NCBI GenBank assembly: GCA_963555705.1
Contig: OY743180.1
Location: forward strand, 36,364,129 to 36,428,128
Length of the DNA stretch: 64,000 nt
Direction: 5' to 3'
Source of the DNA: Ligustrum vulgare
Lineage: Eukaryota > Streptophyta > Magnoliopsida > Lamiales > Oleaceae
Under the pieces are notes generated by a model. The model was not told the origin of the DNA, did not search any database, and saw only the letters and a list, made by a program, of their open reading frames with translations. Position numbers and translations under genes: made by a program. This document shows, one piece after another, positions 21,001 through 36,100 of this stretch (its first letter is position 1; each line of letters opens with the position of its first letter).

Positions 21001-24000
21001 CTGTGACTTACCAACTCCAACAACATCCCGTACTCGTATAATAGTTATTACTCACTTCACTCCTACTCCGACTCCTATTAACTCAAGTAATTTACGTCAA
21101 ACATACACTAATTATAAATTCAATATTAAAAACTAAATCGAACTGGCCATAATAAACATTTCACTAAAAGAATTAATTCCCTTATAAGCGACTAGGTTGT
21201 CGGCATATCAAGTGTGGAGTGTTAAAACCATTCCAATAGACCAGTATTCTACGAGCACGTCTTCTGCAATCAATACAAATATTTAATCATTGTCAAGCAA
21301 ATCTTAAATAATATTTTAAAGTATACAAAAATAAACTTTACAATAATAAATCTATTGCAATACTAAAATATGAAATTTCATAAACTTGTCTTACTCCAAA
21401 TAAAAAAATTTCAGTAGAAGTTCCTAACAATTGTTACTCTGAATCCCATATTTGTTAAACTTTAGTTCCTATTTCCACTTTTACTCGTACATCGACATAC
21501 CTACCCCAGGTCCTTCCCCTATTCGAATAAAAGTTACCAACTTCTTCAACTCCCAGTCCGACTCCTATTAACTCAGGAAATCTACTTCAAACATACAATA
21601 ATAATGAATTCAAAACTGAAAACAAAATCTAAAGGGCCATAAGAATTTAAATAAATAAACTACTTCCCTTACGAGAAGTACGGTTGTAGCGTCCATATTG
21701 AAAAGCATCCCGAAAAGAGAAGTATTCTACGAAAACAGCTTATGTAATCGTTAATAACAATCTTTCTCAAGCAAATCTTATAAAATATTTTAAAGAATAC
21801 AATGGTAAACAATGCAATAATACATATACAACAATACAAGAAGATAAAATTTCATACACTACTCTTACTTCTACTTATGAAATTTTAATAACCGCTCCAA
21901 CCTATTGTTACTCTTACCCCCATTCGTTATATTTAGTGTCTACTTCAGCTATTATTCCAACTGTGACTTACCAACTCCAACAACATCCCGTACTCTTATA
22001 ATAGTTATTACTCACTTCACTCCTACTCCGACTCCTATTAACTCAAGTAATCTACGTCAAACATACACTAATTATAAATTCAATATTAAAAACTAAATCG
22101 AACTGGCCATAATAAACATTTCACTAAAAGAATTAATTCCCTTATAAGCGACTAGGTTGTCGGCATATCAAGTGTGGAGTGTTAAAACCATTCCAATAGA
22201 CCAGTGTTCTACGAGCACGTCTTCTGCAATCAATACAAATATTTAATCATTGTCAAGCAAATCTTAAATAATATTTTAAAGTATACAAAAATAAACTTTA
22301 CAATAATAAATCTATTGCAATACTAAAATATGAAATTTCATAAACTTGTCTTACTCCAAATAAAAAAATTTCAGTAGAAGTTCCTAACAATTGTTACTCT
22401 GAATCCCATATTTGTTAAACTTTAGTTCCTATTTCCACTTTTACTCGTACATCGACATACCTACCCCAGGTCCTTACCCTATCCGAATAAAAGTTACCAA
22501 CTTCTTCAACTCCCAGTTCGACTCCTATTAACTCAGGAAATCTACTTCAAACATACAATAATAATGAATTCAAAACTGAAAACAAAATCTAAAGGGCCAT
22601 AAGAATTAAAATAAATAAACTACTTCCCTTACGAGAAGTACGGTTGCAGCCAGTCCAAGCTTCCATATTGAAAAGCATCCCGAAATGACAAGTATTCTAC
22701 GAAAAGATCTTATGTAATCGTTAATAACAATCTTTCTCAAGCAAATCTTTTAAAATATTTTAAAGAAAATAATAGTAAACAATGCAACAATACATATATA
22801 GCAATACAAGAAGATGAAATTTCATACACTACTCTTACTTCTACTTATGAAATTTTAATAACCGCTCCAACCTATTGTTACTCTCACCCCCATTCCTTAA
22901 ATTTAGTGTCTACTTCAGCTATTACTCCAACTGTGACTTACCAACTTCTACGACATCCCGTACTCGTATAATAGTTATTACTCACTTCACTCCTACTCCG
23001 ACTCCTATTAACTCAAGTAATCTGCTTCAAACATACACTAATTATAAATTCGATATTAAAAACTTAATCGAACTGGACATAATAAACATTTCACTAAAAG
23101 AAATAATTCCCTTATAAGCAACTAGGTTGTCGGCATATCAAGTGTGTAGTGTTAAAACCATTCCAAAAGACCAGTATTCTACGAGCACGTCTTCTGCAAT
23201 CAATACAAATATTTAATCATTGTCAAGCAAATCTTAAATAATATTTTAAAGTATAAAAAAATAAACTTTACAATAATAAATCTATTGCAATACTAAAATA
23301 TGAAATTTCATAAACTTGTCTTACTCCAATTAAATAAATTTCAGTAGAAGTTCCTAACAATTGTTACTCTGAATCCCATATTTGTTAAACTTTAGTTCCT
23401 ATTTCCACTTTTACTCGTACATCGACATACCTACCCCAGGTCCTTCCCCTATTCGAATAAAAGTTACCAACTTCTTCAACTCCCAGTCCGACTCCTATTA
23501 ACTCAGGAAATCTACTTCAAACATACAATAATAATGAATTCAAAACTGAAAACAAAATCTAAAGGGCCATAAGAATTTAAATAAATAAACTACTTCCCTT
23601 ACGAGAAGTACGGTTGTAGCCAGTCCAAGCGTCCATATTGAAAAGCATCCCGAAAAGAGAAGTATTCTACGAAAACAGCTTATGTAATCGTTAATAACAA
23701 TCTTTCTCAAGCAAATCTTATAAAATATTTTAAAGAATACAATGGTAAACAATGCAATAATACATATACAACAATACAAGAAGATAAAATTTCATACACT
23801 ACTCTTACTTCTACTTATGAAATTTTAATAACCGCTCCAACCTATTGTTACTCTTACCCCCATTCGTTATATTTAGTGTCTACTTCAGCTATTATTCCAA
23901 CTGTGACTTACCAACTCCAACAACATCCCGTACTCGTATAATAGTTATTACTCACTTCACTCCTACTCCGACTCCTATTAACTCAAGTAATTTACGTCAA

Positions 24001-26754
24001 ACATACACTAATTATAAATTCAATATTAAAAACTAAATCGAACTGGCCATAATAAACATTTCACTAAAAGAATTAATTCCCTTATAAGCGACTAGGTTGT
24101 CGGCATATCAAGTGTGGAGTGTTAAAACCATTCCAATAGACCAGTATTCTACGAGCACGTCTTCTGCAATCAATACAAATATTTAATCATTGTCAAGCAA
24201 ATCTTAAATAATATTTTAAAGTATACAAAAATAAACTTTACAATAATAAATCTATTGCAATACTAAAATATGAAATTTCATAAACTTGTCTTACTCCAAA
24301 TAAAAAAATTTCAGTAGAAGTTCCTAACAATTGTTACTCTGAATCCCATATTTGTTAAACTTTAGTTCCTATTTCCACTTTTACTCGTACATCGACATAC
24401 CTACCCCAGGTCCTTCCCCTATTCGAATAAAAGTTACCAACTTCTTCAACTCCCAGTCCGACTCCTATTAACTCAGGAAATCTACTTCAAACATACAATA
24501 ATAATGAATTCAAAACTGAAAACAAAATCTAAAGGGCCATAAGAATTTAAATAAATAAACTACTTCCCTTACGAGAAGTACGGTTGTAGCCAGTCCAAGC
24601 GTCCATATTGAAAAGCATCCCGAAAAGAGAAGTATTCTACGAAAACAGCTTATGTAATCGTTAATAACAATCTTTCTCAAGCAAATCTTATAAAATATTT
24701 TAAAGAATACAATGGTAAACAATGCAATAATACATATACAACAATACAAGAAGATAAAATTTCATACACTACTCTTACTTCTACTTATGAAATTTTAATA
24801 ACCGCTCCAACCTATTGTTACTCTTACCCCCATTCGTTATATTTAGTGTCTACTTCAGCTATTATTCCAACTGTGACTTACCAACTCCAACAACATCCCG
24901 TACTCTTATAATAGTTATTACTCACTTCACTCCTACTCCGACTCCTATTAACTCAAGTAATCTACGTCAAACATACACTAATTATAAATTCAATATTAAA
25001 AACTAAATCGAACTGGCCATAATAAACATTTCACTAAAAGAATTAATTCCCTTATAAGCGACTAGGTTGTCGGCATATCAAGTGTGGAGTGTTAAAACCA
25101 TTCCAATAGACCAGTGTTCTACGAGCACGTCTTCTGCAATCAATACAAATATTTAATCATTGTCAAGCAAATCTTAAATAATATTTTAAAGTATACAAAA
25201 ATAAACTTTACAATAATAAATCTATTGCAATACTAAAATATGAAATTTCATAAACTTGTCTTACTCCAAATAAAAAAATTTCAGTAGAAGTTCCTAACAA
25301 TTGTTACTCTGAATCCCATATTTGTTAAACTTTAGTTCCTATTTCCACTTTTACTCGTACATCGACATACCTACCCCAGGTCCTTACCCTATCCGAATAA
25401 AAGTTACCAACTTCTTCAACTCCCAGTTCGACTCCTATTAACTCAGGAAATCTACTTCAAACATACAATAATAATGAATTCAAAACTGAAAACAAAATCT
25501 AAAGGGCCATAAGAATTAAAATAAATAAACTACTTCCCTTACGAGAAGTACGGTTGCAGCCAGTCCAAGCTTCCATATTGAAAAGCATCCCGAAATGACA
25601 AGTATTCTACGAAAAGATCTTATGTAATCGTTAATAACAATCTTTCTCAAGCAAATCTTTTAAAATATTTTAAAGAAAATAATAGTAAACAATGCAACAA
25701 TACATATATAGCAATACAAGAAGATGAAATTTCATACACTACTCTTACTTCTACTTATGAAATTTTAATAACCGCTCCAACCTATTGTTACTCTCACCCC
25801 CATTCCTTAAATTTAGTGTCTACTTCAGCTATTACTCCAACTGTGACTTACCAACTTCTACGACATCCCGTACTCGTATAATAGTTATTACTCACTTCAC
25901 TCCTACTCCGACTCCTATTAACTCAAGTAATCTGCTTCAAACATACACTAATTATAAATTCGATATTAAAAACTTAATCGAACTGGACATAATAAACATT
26001 TCACTAAAAGAAATAATTCCCTTATAAGCAACTAGGTTGTCGGCATATCAAGTGTGTAGTGTTAAAACCATTCCAAAAGACCAGTATTCTACGAGCACGT
26101 CTTCTGCAATCAATACAAATATTTAATCATTGTCAAGCAAATCTTAAATAATATTTTAAAGTATAAAAAAATAAACTTTACAATAATAAATCTATTGCAA
26201 TACTAAAATATGAAATTTCATAAACTTGTCTTACTCCAATTAAAAAAATTTCAGTAGAAGTTCCTAACAATTGTTACTCTGAATCCCATATTTGTTAAAC
26301 TTTAGTTCCTATTTCCACTTTTACTCGTACATCGACATACCTACCCCAGGTCCTTCCCCTATTCGAATAAAAGTTACCAACTTCTTCAACTCCCAGTCCG
26401 ACTCCTATTAACTCAGGAAATCTACTTCAAACATACAATAATAATGAATTCAAAACTGAAAACAAAATCTAAAGGGCCATAAGAATTTAAATAAATAAAC
26501 TACTTCCCTTACGAGAAGTACGGTTGTAGCCAGTCCAAGCGTCCATATTGAAAAGCATCCCGAAAAGAGAAGTATTCTACGAAAACAGCTTATGTAATCG
26601 TTAATAACAATCTTTCTCAAGCAAATCTTATAAAATATTTTAAAGAATACAATGGTAAACAATGCAATAATACATATACAACAATACAAGAAGATAAAAT
26701 TTCATACACTACTCTTACTTCTACTTATGAAATTTTAATAACCGCTCCAACCTA
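18045..26754. repeat. Trimer higher-order repeat, 2900/2900/2910 bp
   Basis: Three consecutive copies of beta, beta (TACTCTTATAA form), alpha start at 18045, 20945 and 23845. In the first two copies the first monomer is 960 bp because 10 bp (CAGTCCAAGC) is missing from half A near 18790 and 21690. The third copy keeps those 10 bp near 24591 and is 2910 bp long. The shared deletion shows that the first two trimers are direct descendants of one another. Confidence 0.85.
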
Positions 26755-27180
26755 TTGTTACTCTTACCCCCATTCGTTATATTTAGTGTCTACTTCAGCT
26801 ATTATTCCAACTGTGACTTACCAACTCCAACAACATCCCGTACTCTTATAATAGTTATTACTCACTTCACTCCTACTCCGACTCCTATTAACTCAAGTAA
26901 TCTACGTCAAACATACACTAATTATAAATTCAATATTAAAAACTAAATCGAACTGGCCATAATAAACATTTCACTAAAAGAATTAATTCCCTTATAAGCG
27001 ACTAGGTTGTCGGCATATCAAGTGTGGAGTGTTAAAACCATTCCAATAGACCAGTGTTCTACGAGCACGTCTTCTGCAATCAATACAAATATTTAATCAT
27101 TGTCAAGCAAATCTTAAATAATATTTTAAAGTATACAAAAATAAACTTTACAATAATAAATCTATTGCAATACTAAAATA
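26211..27180. repeat. Representative 970 bp monomer: half A + half B
   Basis: Half A runs 26211-26694 (484 bp) and half B 26695-27180 (486 bp). Each begins with a version of TGAAATTTCATA, and the next half A begins at 27181. The halves align along their whole length. Matching landmarks include TTGTTACTCT near the start, CCGACTCCTATTAACTCA followed by a CAAACATACA block, GGCCATAA, TAATTCCC / ACTTCCCTTA, AGTATTCTACGA, TCAAGCAAATCTTA and ATATTTTAAAG. Identity looks like roughly 60-65% by eye, with the downstream two-thirds clearer. The near-equal lengths support an ancestral ~485 bp tandem unit whose dimer became the amplifying repeat. A perfect 16 bp palindrome of the form TTTAAAATATTTTAAA lies near the end of half A in many monomers. 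Confidence 0.85.
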
Positions 27181-30100
27181 TGAAATTTCATAAACTTGTC
27201 TTACTCCAAATAAAAAAATTTCAGTAGAAGTTCCTAACAATTGTTACTCTGAATCCCATATTTGTTAAACTTTAGTTCCTATTTCCACTTTTACTCGTAC
27301 ATCGACATACCTACCCCAGGTCCTTACCCTATCCGAATAAAAGTTACCAACTTCTTCAACTCCCAGTTCGACTCCTATTAACTCAGGAAATCTACTTCAA
27401 ACATACAATAATAATGAATTCAAAACTGAAAACAAAATCTAAAGGGCCATAAGAATTAAAATAAATAAACTACTTCCCTTACGAGAAGTACGGTTGCAGC
27501 CAGTCCAAGCTTCCATATTGAAAAGCATCCCGAAATGACAAGTATTCTACGAAAAGATCTTATGTAATCGTTAATAACAATCTTTCTCAAGCAAATCTTT
27601 TAAAATATTTTAAAGAAAATAATAGTAAACAATGCAACAATACATATATAGCAATACAAGAAGATGAAATTTCATACACTACTCTTACTTCTACTTATGA
27701 AATTTTAATAACCGCTCCAACCTATTGTTACTCTCACCCCCATTCCTTAAATTTAGTGTCTACTTCAGCTATTACTCCAACTGTGACTTACCAACTTCTA
27801 CGACATCCCGTACTCGTATAATAGTTATTACTCACTTCACTCCTACTCCGACTCCTATTAACTCAAGTAATCTGCTTCAAACATACACTAATTATAAATT
27901 CGATATTAAAAACTTAATCGAACTGGACATAATAAACATTTCACTAAAAGAAATAATTCCCTTATAAGCAACTAGGTTGTCGGCATATCAAGTGTGTAGT
28001 GTTAAAACCATTCCAAAAGACCAGTATTCTACGAGCACGTCTTCTGCAATCAATACAAATATTTAATCATTGTCAAGCAAATCTTAAATAATATTTTAAA
28101 GTATAAAAAAATAAACTTTACAATAATAAATCTATTGCAATACTAAAATATGAAATTTCATAAACTTGTCTTACTCCAATTAAATAAATTTCAGTAGAAG
28201 TTCCTAACAATTGTTACTCTGAATCCCATATTTGTTAAACTTTAGTTCCTATTTCCACTTTTACTCGTACATCGACATACCTACCCCAGGTCCTTCCCCT
28301 ATTCGAATAAAAGTTACCAACTTCTTCAACTCCCAGTCCGACTCCTATTAACTCAGGAAATCTACTTCAAACATACAATAATAATGAATTCAAAACTGAA
28401 AACAAAATCTAAAGGGCCATAAGAATTTAAATAAATAAACTACTTCCCTTACGAGAAGTACGGTTGTAGCCAGTCCAAGCGTCCATATTGAAAAGCATCC
28501 CGAAAAGAGAAGTATTCTACGAAAACAGCTTATGTAATCGTTAATAACAATCTTTCTCAAGCAAATCTTATAAAATATTTTAAAGAATACAATGGTAAAC
28601 AATGCAATAATACATATACAACAATACAAGAAGATAAAATTTCATACACTACTCTTACTTCTACTTATGAAATTTTAATAACCGCTCCAACCTATTGTTA
28701 CTCTTACCCCCATTCGTTATATTTAGTGTCTACTTCAGCTATTATTCCAACTGTGACTTACCAACTCCAACAACATCCCGTACTCGTATAATAGTTATTA
28801 CTCACTTCACTCCTACTCCGACTCCTATTAACTCAAGTAATTTACGTCAAACATACACTAATTATAAATTCAATATTAAAAACTAAATCGAACTGGCCAT
28901 AATAAACATTTCACTAAAAGAATTAATTCCCTTATAAGCGACTAGGTTGTCGGCATATCAAGTGTGGAGTGTTAAAACCATTCCAATAGACCAGTATTCT
29001 ACGAGCACGTCTTCTGCAATCAATACAAATATTTAATCATTGTCAAGCAAATCTTAAATAATATTTTAAAGTATACAAAAATAAACTTTACAATAATAAA
29101 TCTATTGCAATACTAAAATATGAAATTTCATAAACTTGTCTTACTCCAAATAAAAAAATTTCAGTAGAAGTTCCTAACAATTGTTACTCTGAATCCCATA
29201 TTTGTTAAACTTTAGTTCCTATTTCCACTTTTACTCGTACATCGACATACCTACCCCAGGTCCTTACCCTATCCGAATAAAAGTTACCAACTTCTTCAAC
29301 TCCCAGTTCGACTCCTATTAACTCAGGAAATCTACTTCAAACATACAATAATAATGAATTCAAAACTGAAAAAGAAATCTAAAGGGCCATAAGAATTAAA
29401 ATAAATAAACTACTTCCCTTACGAGAAGTACGGTTGCAGCCAGTCCAAGCTTCCATATTGAAAATCATCCCGAAATGACAAGTATTCTATGAAAAGATCT
29501 TATGTAATCGTTAATAACAATCTTTCTCAAGCAAATCTTTTAAAATATTTTAAAGAAAATAATAGTAAACAATGCAACAATACATATATAGCAATACAAG
29601 AAGATGAAATTTCATACACTACTCTTACTTCTACTTATGAAATTTTAATAACCGCTCCAACCTATTGTTACTCTCACCCCCATTCCTTAAATTTAGTGTC
29701 TACTTCAGCTATTACTCCAACTGTGACTTACCAACTTCTACGACATCCCGTACTCGTATAATAGTTATTACTCACTTCACTCCTACTCCGACTCCTATTA
29801 ACTCAAGTAATCTGCTTCAAACATACACTAATTATAAATTCGATATTAAAAACTTAATCGAACTGGACATAATAAACATTTCACTAAAAGAAATAATTCC
29901 CTTATAAGCAACTAGGTTGTCGGCATATCAAGTGTGTAGTGTTAAAACCATTCCAAAAGACCAGTATTCTACGAGCACGTCTTCTGCAATCAATACAAAT
30001 ATTTAATCATTGTCAAGCAAATCTTAAATAATATTTTAAAGTATAAAAAAATAAACTTTACAATAATAAATCTATTGCAATACTAAAATATGAAATTTCA

Positions 30101-33100
30101 TAAACTTGTCTTACTCCAATTAAAAAAATTTCAGTAGAAGTTCCTAACAATTGTTACTCTGAATCCCATATTTGTTAAACTTTAGTTCCTATTTCCACTT
30201 TTACTCGTACATCGACATACCTACCCCAGGTCCTTCCCCTATTCGAATAAAAGTTACCAACTTCTTCAACTCCCAGTCCGACTCCTATTAACTCAGGAAA
30301 TCTACTTCAAACATACAATAATAATGAATTCAAAACTGAAAACAAAATCTAAAGGGCCATAAGAATTTAAATAAATAAACTACTTCCCTTACGAGAAGTA
30401 CGGTTGTAGCCAGTCCAAGCGTCCATATTGAAAAGCATCCCGAAAAGAGAAGTATTCTACGAAAACAGCTTATGTAATCGTTAATAACAATCTTTCTCAA
30501 GCAAATCTTATAAAATATTTTAAAGAATACAATGGTAAACAATGCAATAATACATATACAACAATACAAGAAGATAAAATTTCATACACTACTCTTACTT
30601 CTACTTATGAAATTTTAATAACCGCTCCAACCTATTGTTACTCTTACCCCCATTCGTTATATTTAGTGTCTACTTCAGCTATTATTCCAACTGTGACTTA
30701 CCAACTCCAACAACATCCCGTACTCTTATAATAGTTATTACTCACTTCACTCCTACTCCGACTCCTATTAACTCAAGTAATCTACGTCAAACATACACTA
30801 ATTATAAATTCAATATTAAAAACTAAATCGAACTGGCCATAATAAACATTTCACTAAAAGAATTAATTCCCTTATAAGCGACTAGGTTGTCGGCATATCA
30901 AGTGTGGAGTGTTAAAACCATTCCAATAGACCAGTGTTCTACGAGCACGTCTTCTGCAATCAATACAAATATTTAATCATTGTCAAGCAAATCTTAAATA
31001 ATATTTTAAAGTATACAAAAATAAACTTTACAATAATAAATCTATTGCAATACTAAAATATGAAATTTCATAAACTTGTCTTACTCCAAATAAAAAAATT
31101 TCAGTAGAAGTTCCTAACAATTGTTACTCTGAATCCCATATTTGTTAAACTTTAGTTCCTATTTCCACTTTTACTCGTACATCGACATACCTACCCCAGG
31201 TCCTTACCCTATCCGAATAAAAGTTACCAACTTCTTCAACTCCCAGTTCGACTCCTATTAACTCAGGAAATCTACTTCAAACATACAATAATAATGAATT
31301 CAAAACTGAAAACAAAATCTAAAGGGCCATAAGAATTAAAATAAATAAACTACTTCCCTTACGAGAAGTACGGTTGCAGCCAGTCCAAGCTTCCATATTG
31401 AAAAGCATCCCGAAATGACAAGTATTCTACGAAAAGATCTTATGTAATCGTTAATAACAATCTTTCTCAAGCAAATCTTTTAAAATATTTTAAAGAAAAT
31501 AATAGTAAACAATGCAACAATACATATATAGCAATACAAGAAGATGAAATTTCATACACTACTCTTACTTCTACTTATGAAATTTTAATAACCGCTCCAA
31601 CCTATTGTTACTCTCACCCCCATTCCTTAAATTTAGTGTCTACTTCAGCTATTACTCCAACTGTGACTTACCAACTTCTACGACATCCCGTACTCGTATA
31701 ATAGTTATTACTCACTTCACTCCTACTCCGACTCCTATTAACTCAAGTAATCTGCTTCAAACATACACTAATTATAAATTCGATATTAAAAACTTAATCG
31801 AACTGGACATAATAAACATTTCACTAAAAGAAATAATTCCCTTATGAGCAACTAGGTTGTCGGCATATCAAGTGTGTAGTGTTAAAACCATTCCAAAAGA
31901 CCAGTATTCTACGAGCACGTCTTCTGCAATCAATACAAATATTTAATCATTGTCAAGCAAATCTTAAATAATATTTTAAAGTATAAAAAAATAAACTTTA
32001 CAATAATAAATCTATTGCAATACTAAAATATGAAATTTCATAAACTTGTCTTACTCCAATTAAATAAATTTCAGTAGAAGTTCCTAACAATTGTTACTCT
32101 GAATCCCATATTTGTTAAACTTTAGTTCCTATTTCCACTTTTACTCGTACATCGACATACCTACCCCAGGTCCTTCCCCTATTCGAATAAAAGTTACCAA
32201 CTTCTTCAACTCCCAGTCCGACTCCTATTAACTCAGGAAATCTACTTCAAACATACAATAATAATGAATTCAAAACTGAAAACAAAATCTAAAGGGCCAT
32301 AAGAATTTAAATAAATAAACTACTTCCCTTACGAGAAGTACGGTTGTAGCCAGTCCAAGCGTCCATATTGAAAAGCATCCCGAAAAGAGAAGTATTCTAC
32401 GAAAACAGCTTATGTAATCGTTAATAACAATCTTTCTCAAGCAAATCTTATAAAATATTTTAAAGAATACAATGGTAAACAATGCAATAATACATATACA
32501 ACAATACAAGAAGATAAAATTTCATACACTACTCTTACTTCTACTTATGAAATTTTAATAACCGCTCCAACCTATTGTTACTCTTACCCCCATTCGTTAT
32601 ATTTAGTGTCTACTTCAGCTATTATTCCAACTGTGACTTACCAACTCCAACAACATCCCGTACTCTTATAATAGTTATTACTCACTTCACTCCTACTCCG
32701 ACTCCTATTAACTCAAGTAATCTACGTCAAACATACACTAATTATAAATTCAATATTAAAAACTAAATCGAACTGGCCATAATAAACATTTCACTAAAAG
32801 AATTAATTCCCTTATAAGCGACTAGGTTGTCGGCATATCAAGTGTGGAGTGTTAAAACCATTCCAATAGACCAGTGTTCTACGAGCACGTCTTCTGCAAT
32901 CAATACAAATATTTAATCATTGTTAAGCAAATCTTAAATAATATTTTAAAGTATACAAAAATAAACTTTACAATAATAAATCTATTGCAATACTAAAATA
33001 TGAAATTTCATAAACTTGTCTTACTCCAAATAAAAAAATTTCAGTAGAAGTTCCTAACAATTGTTACTCTGAATCCCATATTTGTTAAACTTTAGTTCCT

Positions 33101-36100
33101 ATTTCCACTTTTACTCGTACATCGACATACCTACCCCAGGTCCTTACCCTATCCGAATAAAAGTTACCAACTTCTTCAACTCCCAGTTCGACTCCTATTA
33201 ACTCAGGAAATCTACTTCAAACATACAATAATAATGAATTCAAAACTGAAAACAAAATCTAAAGGGCCATAAGAATTAAAATAAATAAACTACTTCCCTT
33301 ACGAGAAGTACGGTTGCAGCCAGTCCAAGCTTCCATATTGAAAAGCATCCCGAAATGACAAGTATTCTACGAAAAGATCTTATGTAATCGTTAATAACAA
33401 TCTTTCTCAAGCAAATCTTTTAAAATATTTTAAAGAAAATAATAGTAAACAATGCAACAATACATATATAGCAATACAAGAAGATGAAATTTCATACACT
33501 ACTCTTACTTCTACTTATGAAATTTTAATAACCGCTCCAACCTATTGTTACTCTCACCCCCATTCCTTAAATTTAGTGTCTACTTCAGCTATTACTCCAA
33601 CTGTGACTTACCAACTTCTACGACATCCCGTACTCGTATAATAGTTATTACTCACTTCACTCCTACTCCGACTCCTATTAACTCAAGTAATCTGCTTCAA
33701 ACATACACTAATTATAAATTCGATATTAAAAACTTAATCGAACTGGACATAATAAACATTTCACTAAAAGAAATAATTCCCTTATAAGCAACTAGGTTGT
33801 CGGCATATCAAGTGTGTAGTGTTAAAACCATTCCAAAAGACCAGTATTCTACGAGCACGTCTTCTGCAATCAATACAAATATTTAATCATTGTCAAGCAA
33901 ATCTTAAATAATATTTTAAAGTATAAAAAAATAAACTTTACAATAATAAATCTATTGCAATACTAAAATATGAAATTTCATAAACTTGTCTTACTCCAAT
34001 TAAAAAAATTTCAGTAGAAGTTCCTAACAATTGTTACTCTGAATCCCATATTTGTTAAACTTTAGTTCCTATTTCCACTTTTACTCGTACATCGACATAC
34101 CTACCCCAGGTCCTTCCCCTATTCGAATAAAAGTTACCAACTTCTTCAACTCCCAGTCCGACTCCTATTAACTCAGGAAATCTACTTCAAACATACAATA
34201 ATAATGAATTCAAAACTGAAAACAAAATCTAAAGGGCCATAAGAATTTAAATAAATAAACTACTTCCCTTACGAGAAGTACGGTTGTAGCCAGTCCAAGC
34301 GTCCATATTGAAAAGCATCCCGAAAAGAGAAGTATTCTACGAAAACAGCTTATGTAATCGTTAATAACAATCTTTCTCAAGCAAATCTTATAAAATATTT
34401 TAAAGAATACAATGGTAAACAATGCAATAATACATATACAACAATACAAGAAGATAAAATTTCATACACTACTCTTACTTCTACTTATGAAATTTTAATA
34501 TCCGCTCCAACCTATTGTTACTCTTACCCCCATTCGTTATATTTAGTGTCTACTTCAGCTATTATTCCAACTGTGACTTACCAACTCCAACAACATCCCG
34601 TACTCTTATAATAGTTATTACTCACTTCACTCCTACTCCGACTCCTATTAACTCAAGTAATCTACGTCAAACATACACTAATTATAAATTCAATATTAAA
34701 AACTAAATCGAACTGGCCATAATAAACATTTCACTAAAAGAATTAATTCCCTTATAAGCGACTAGGTTGTCGGCATATCAAGTGTGGAGTGTTAAAACCA
34801 TTCCAATAGACCAGTGTTCTACGAGCACGTCTTCTGCAATCAATACAAATATTTAATCATTGTCAAGCAAATCTTAAATAATATTTTAAAGTATACAAAA
34901 ATAAACTTTAGAATAATAAATCTATTGCAATACTAAAATATGAAATTTCATAAACTTGTCTTACTCCAAATAAAAAAAATTCAGTAGAAGTTCCTAACAA
35001 TTGTTACTCTGAATCCCATATTTGTTAAACTTTAGTTCCTATTTCCACTTTTACTCGTACATCGACATACCTACCCCAGGTCCTTACCCTATCCGAATAA
35101 AAGTTACCAACTTCTTCAACTCCCAGTTCGACTCCTATTAACTCAGGAAATCTACTTCAAACATACAATAATAATGAATTCAAAACTGAAAACAAAATCT
35201 AAAGGGCCATAAGAATTAAAATAAATAAACTACTTCCCTTACGAGAAGTACGGTTGCAGCCAGTCCAAGCTTCCATATTGAAAAGCATCCCGAAATGACA
35301 AGTATTCTACGAAAAGATCTTATGTAATCGTTAATAACAATCTTTCTCAAGCAAATCTTTTAAAATATTTTAAAGAAAATAATAGTAAACAATGCAACAA
35401 TACATATATAGCAATACAAGAAGATGAAATTTCATACACTACTCTTACTTCTACTTATGAAATTTTAATAACCGCTCCAACCTATTGTTACTCTCACCCC
35501 CATTCCTTAAATTTAGTGTCTACTTCAGCTATTACTCCAACTGTGACTTACCAACTTCTACGACATCCCGTACTCGTATAATAGTTATTACTCACTTCAC
35601 TCCTACTCCGACACCTATTAACTCAAGTAATCTGCTTCAAACATACACTAATTATAAATTCGATATTAAAAACTTAATCGAACTGGACATAATAAACATT
35701 TCACTAAAAGAAATAATTCCCTTATAAGCAACTAGGTTGTCGGCATATCAAGTGTGTAGTGTTAAAACCATTCCAAAAGACCAGTATTCTACGAGCACGT
35801 CTTCTGCAATCAATACAAATATTTAATCATTGTCAAGCAAATCTTAAATAATATTTTAAAGTATAAAAAAATAAACTTTACAATAATAAATCTATTGCAA
35901 TACTAAAATATGAAATTTCATAAACTTGTCTTACTCCAATTAAATAAATTTCAGTAGAAGTTCCTAACAATTGTTACTATGAATCCCATATTTGTTAAAC
36001 TTTAGTTCCTATTTCCACTTTTACTCGTACATCGACATACCTACCCCAGGTCCTTCCCCTATTCGAATAAAAGTTACCAACTTCTTCAACTCCCAGTCCG

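Noticed and set aside
29489..29761. 90-residue plus-strand frame with an ATG
   Set aside because: The ATG is made by one private substitution (CTACG to CTATG) in one monomer; neighbours lack it. Chance frame in satellite DNA.
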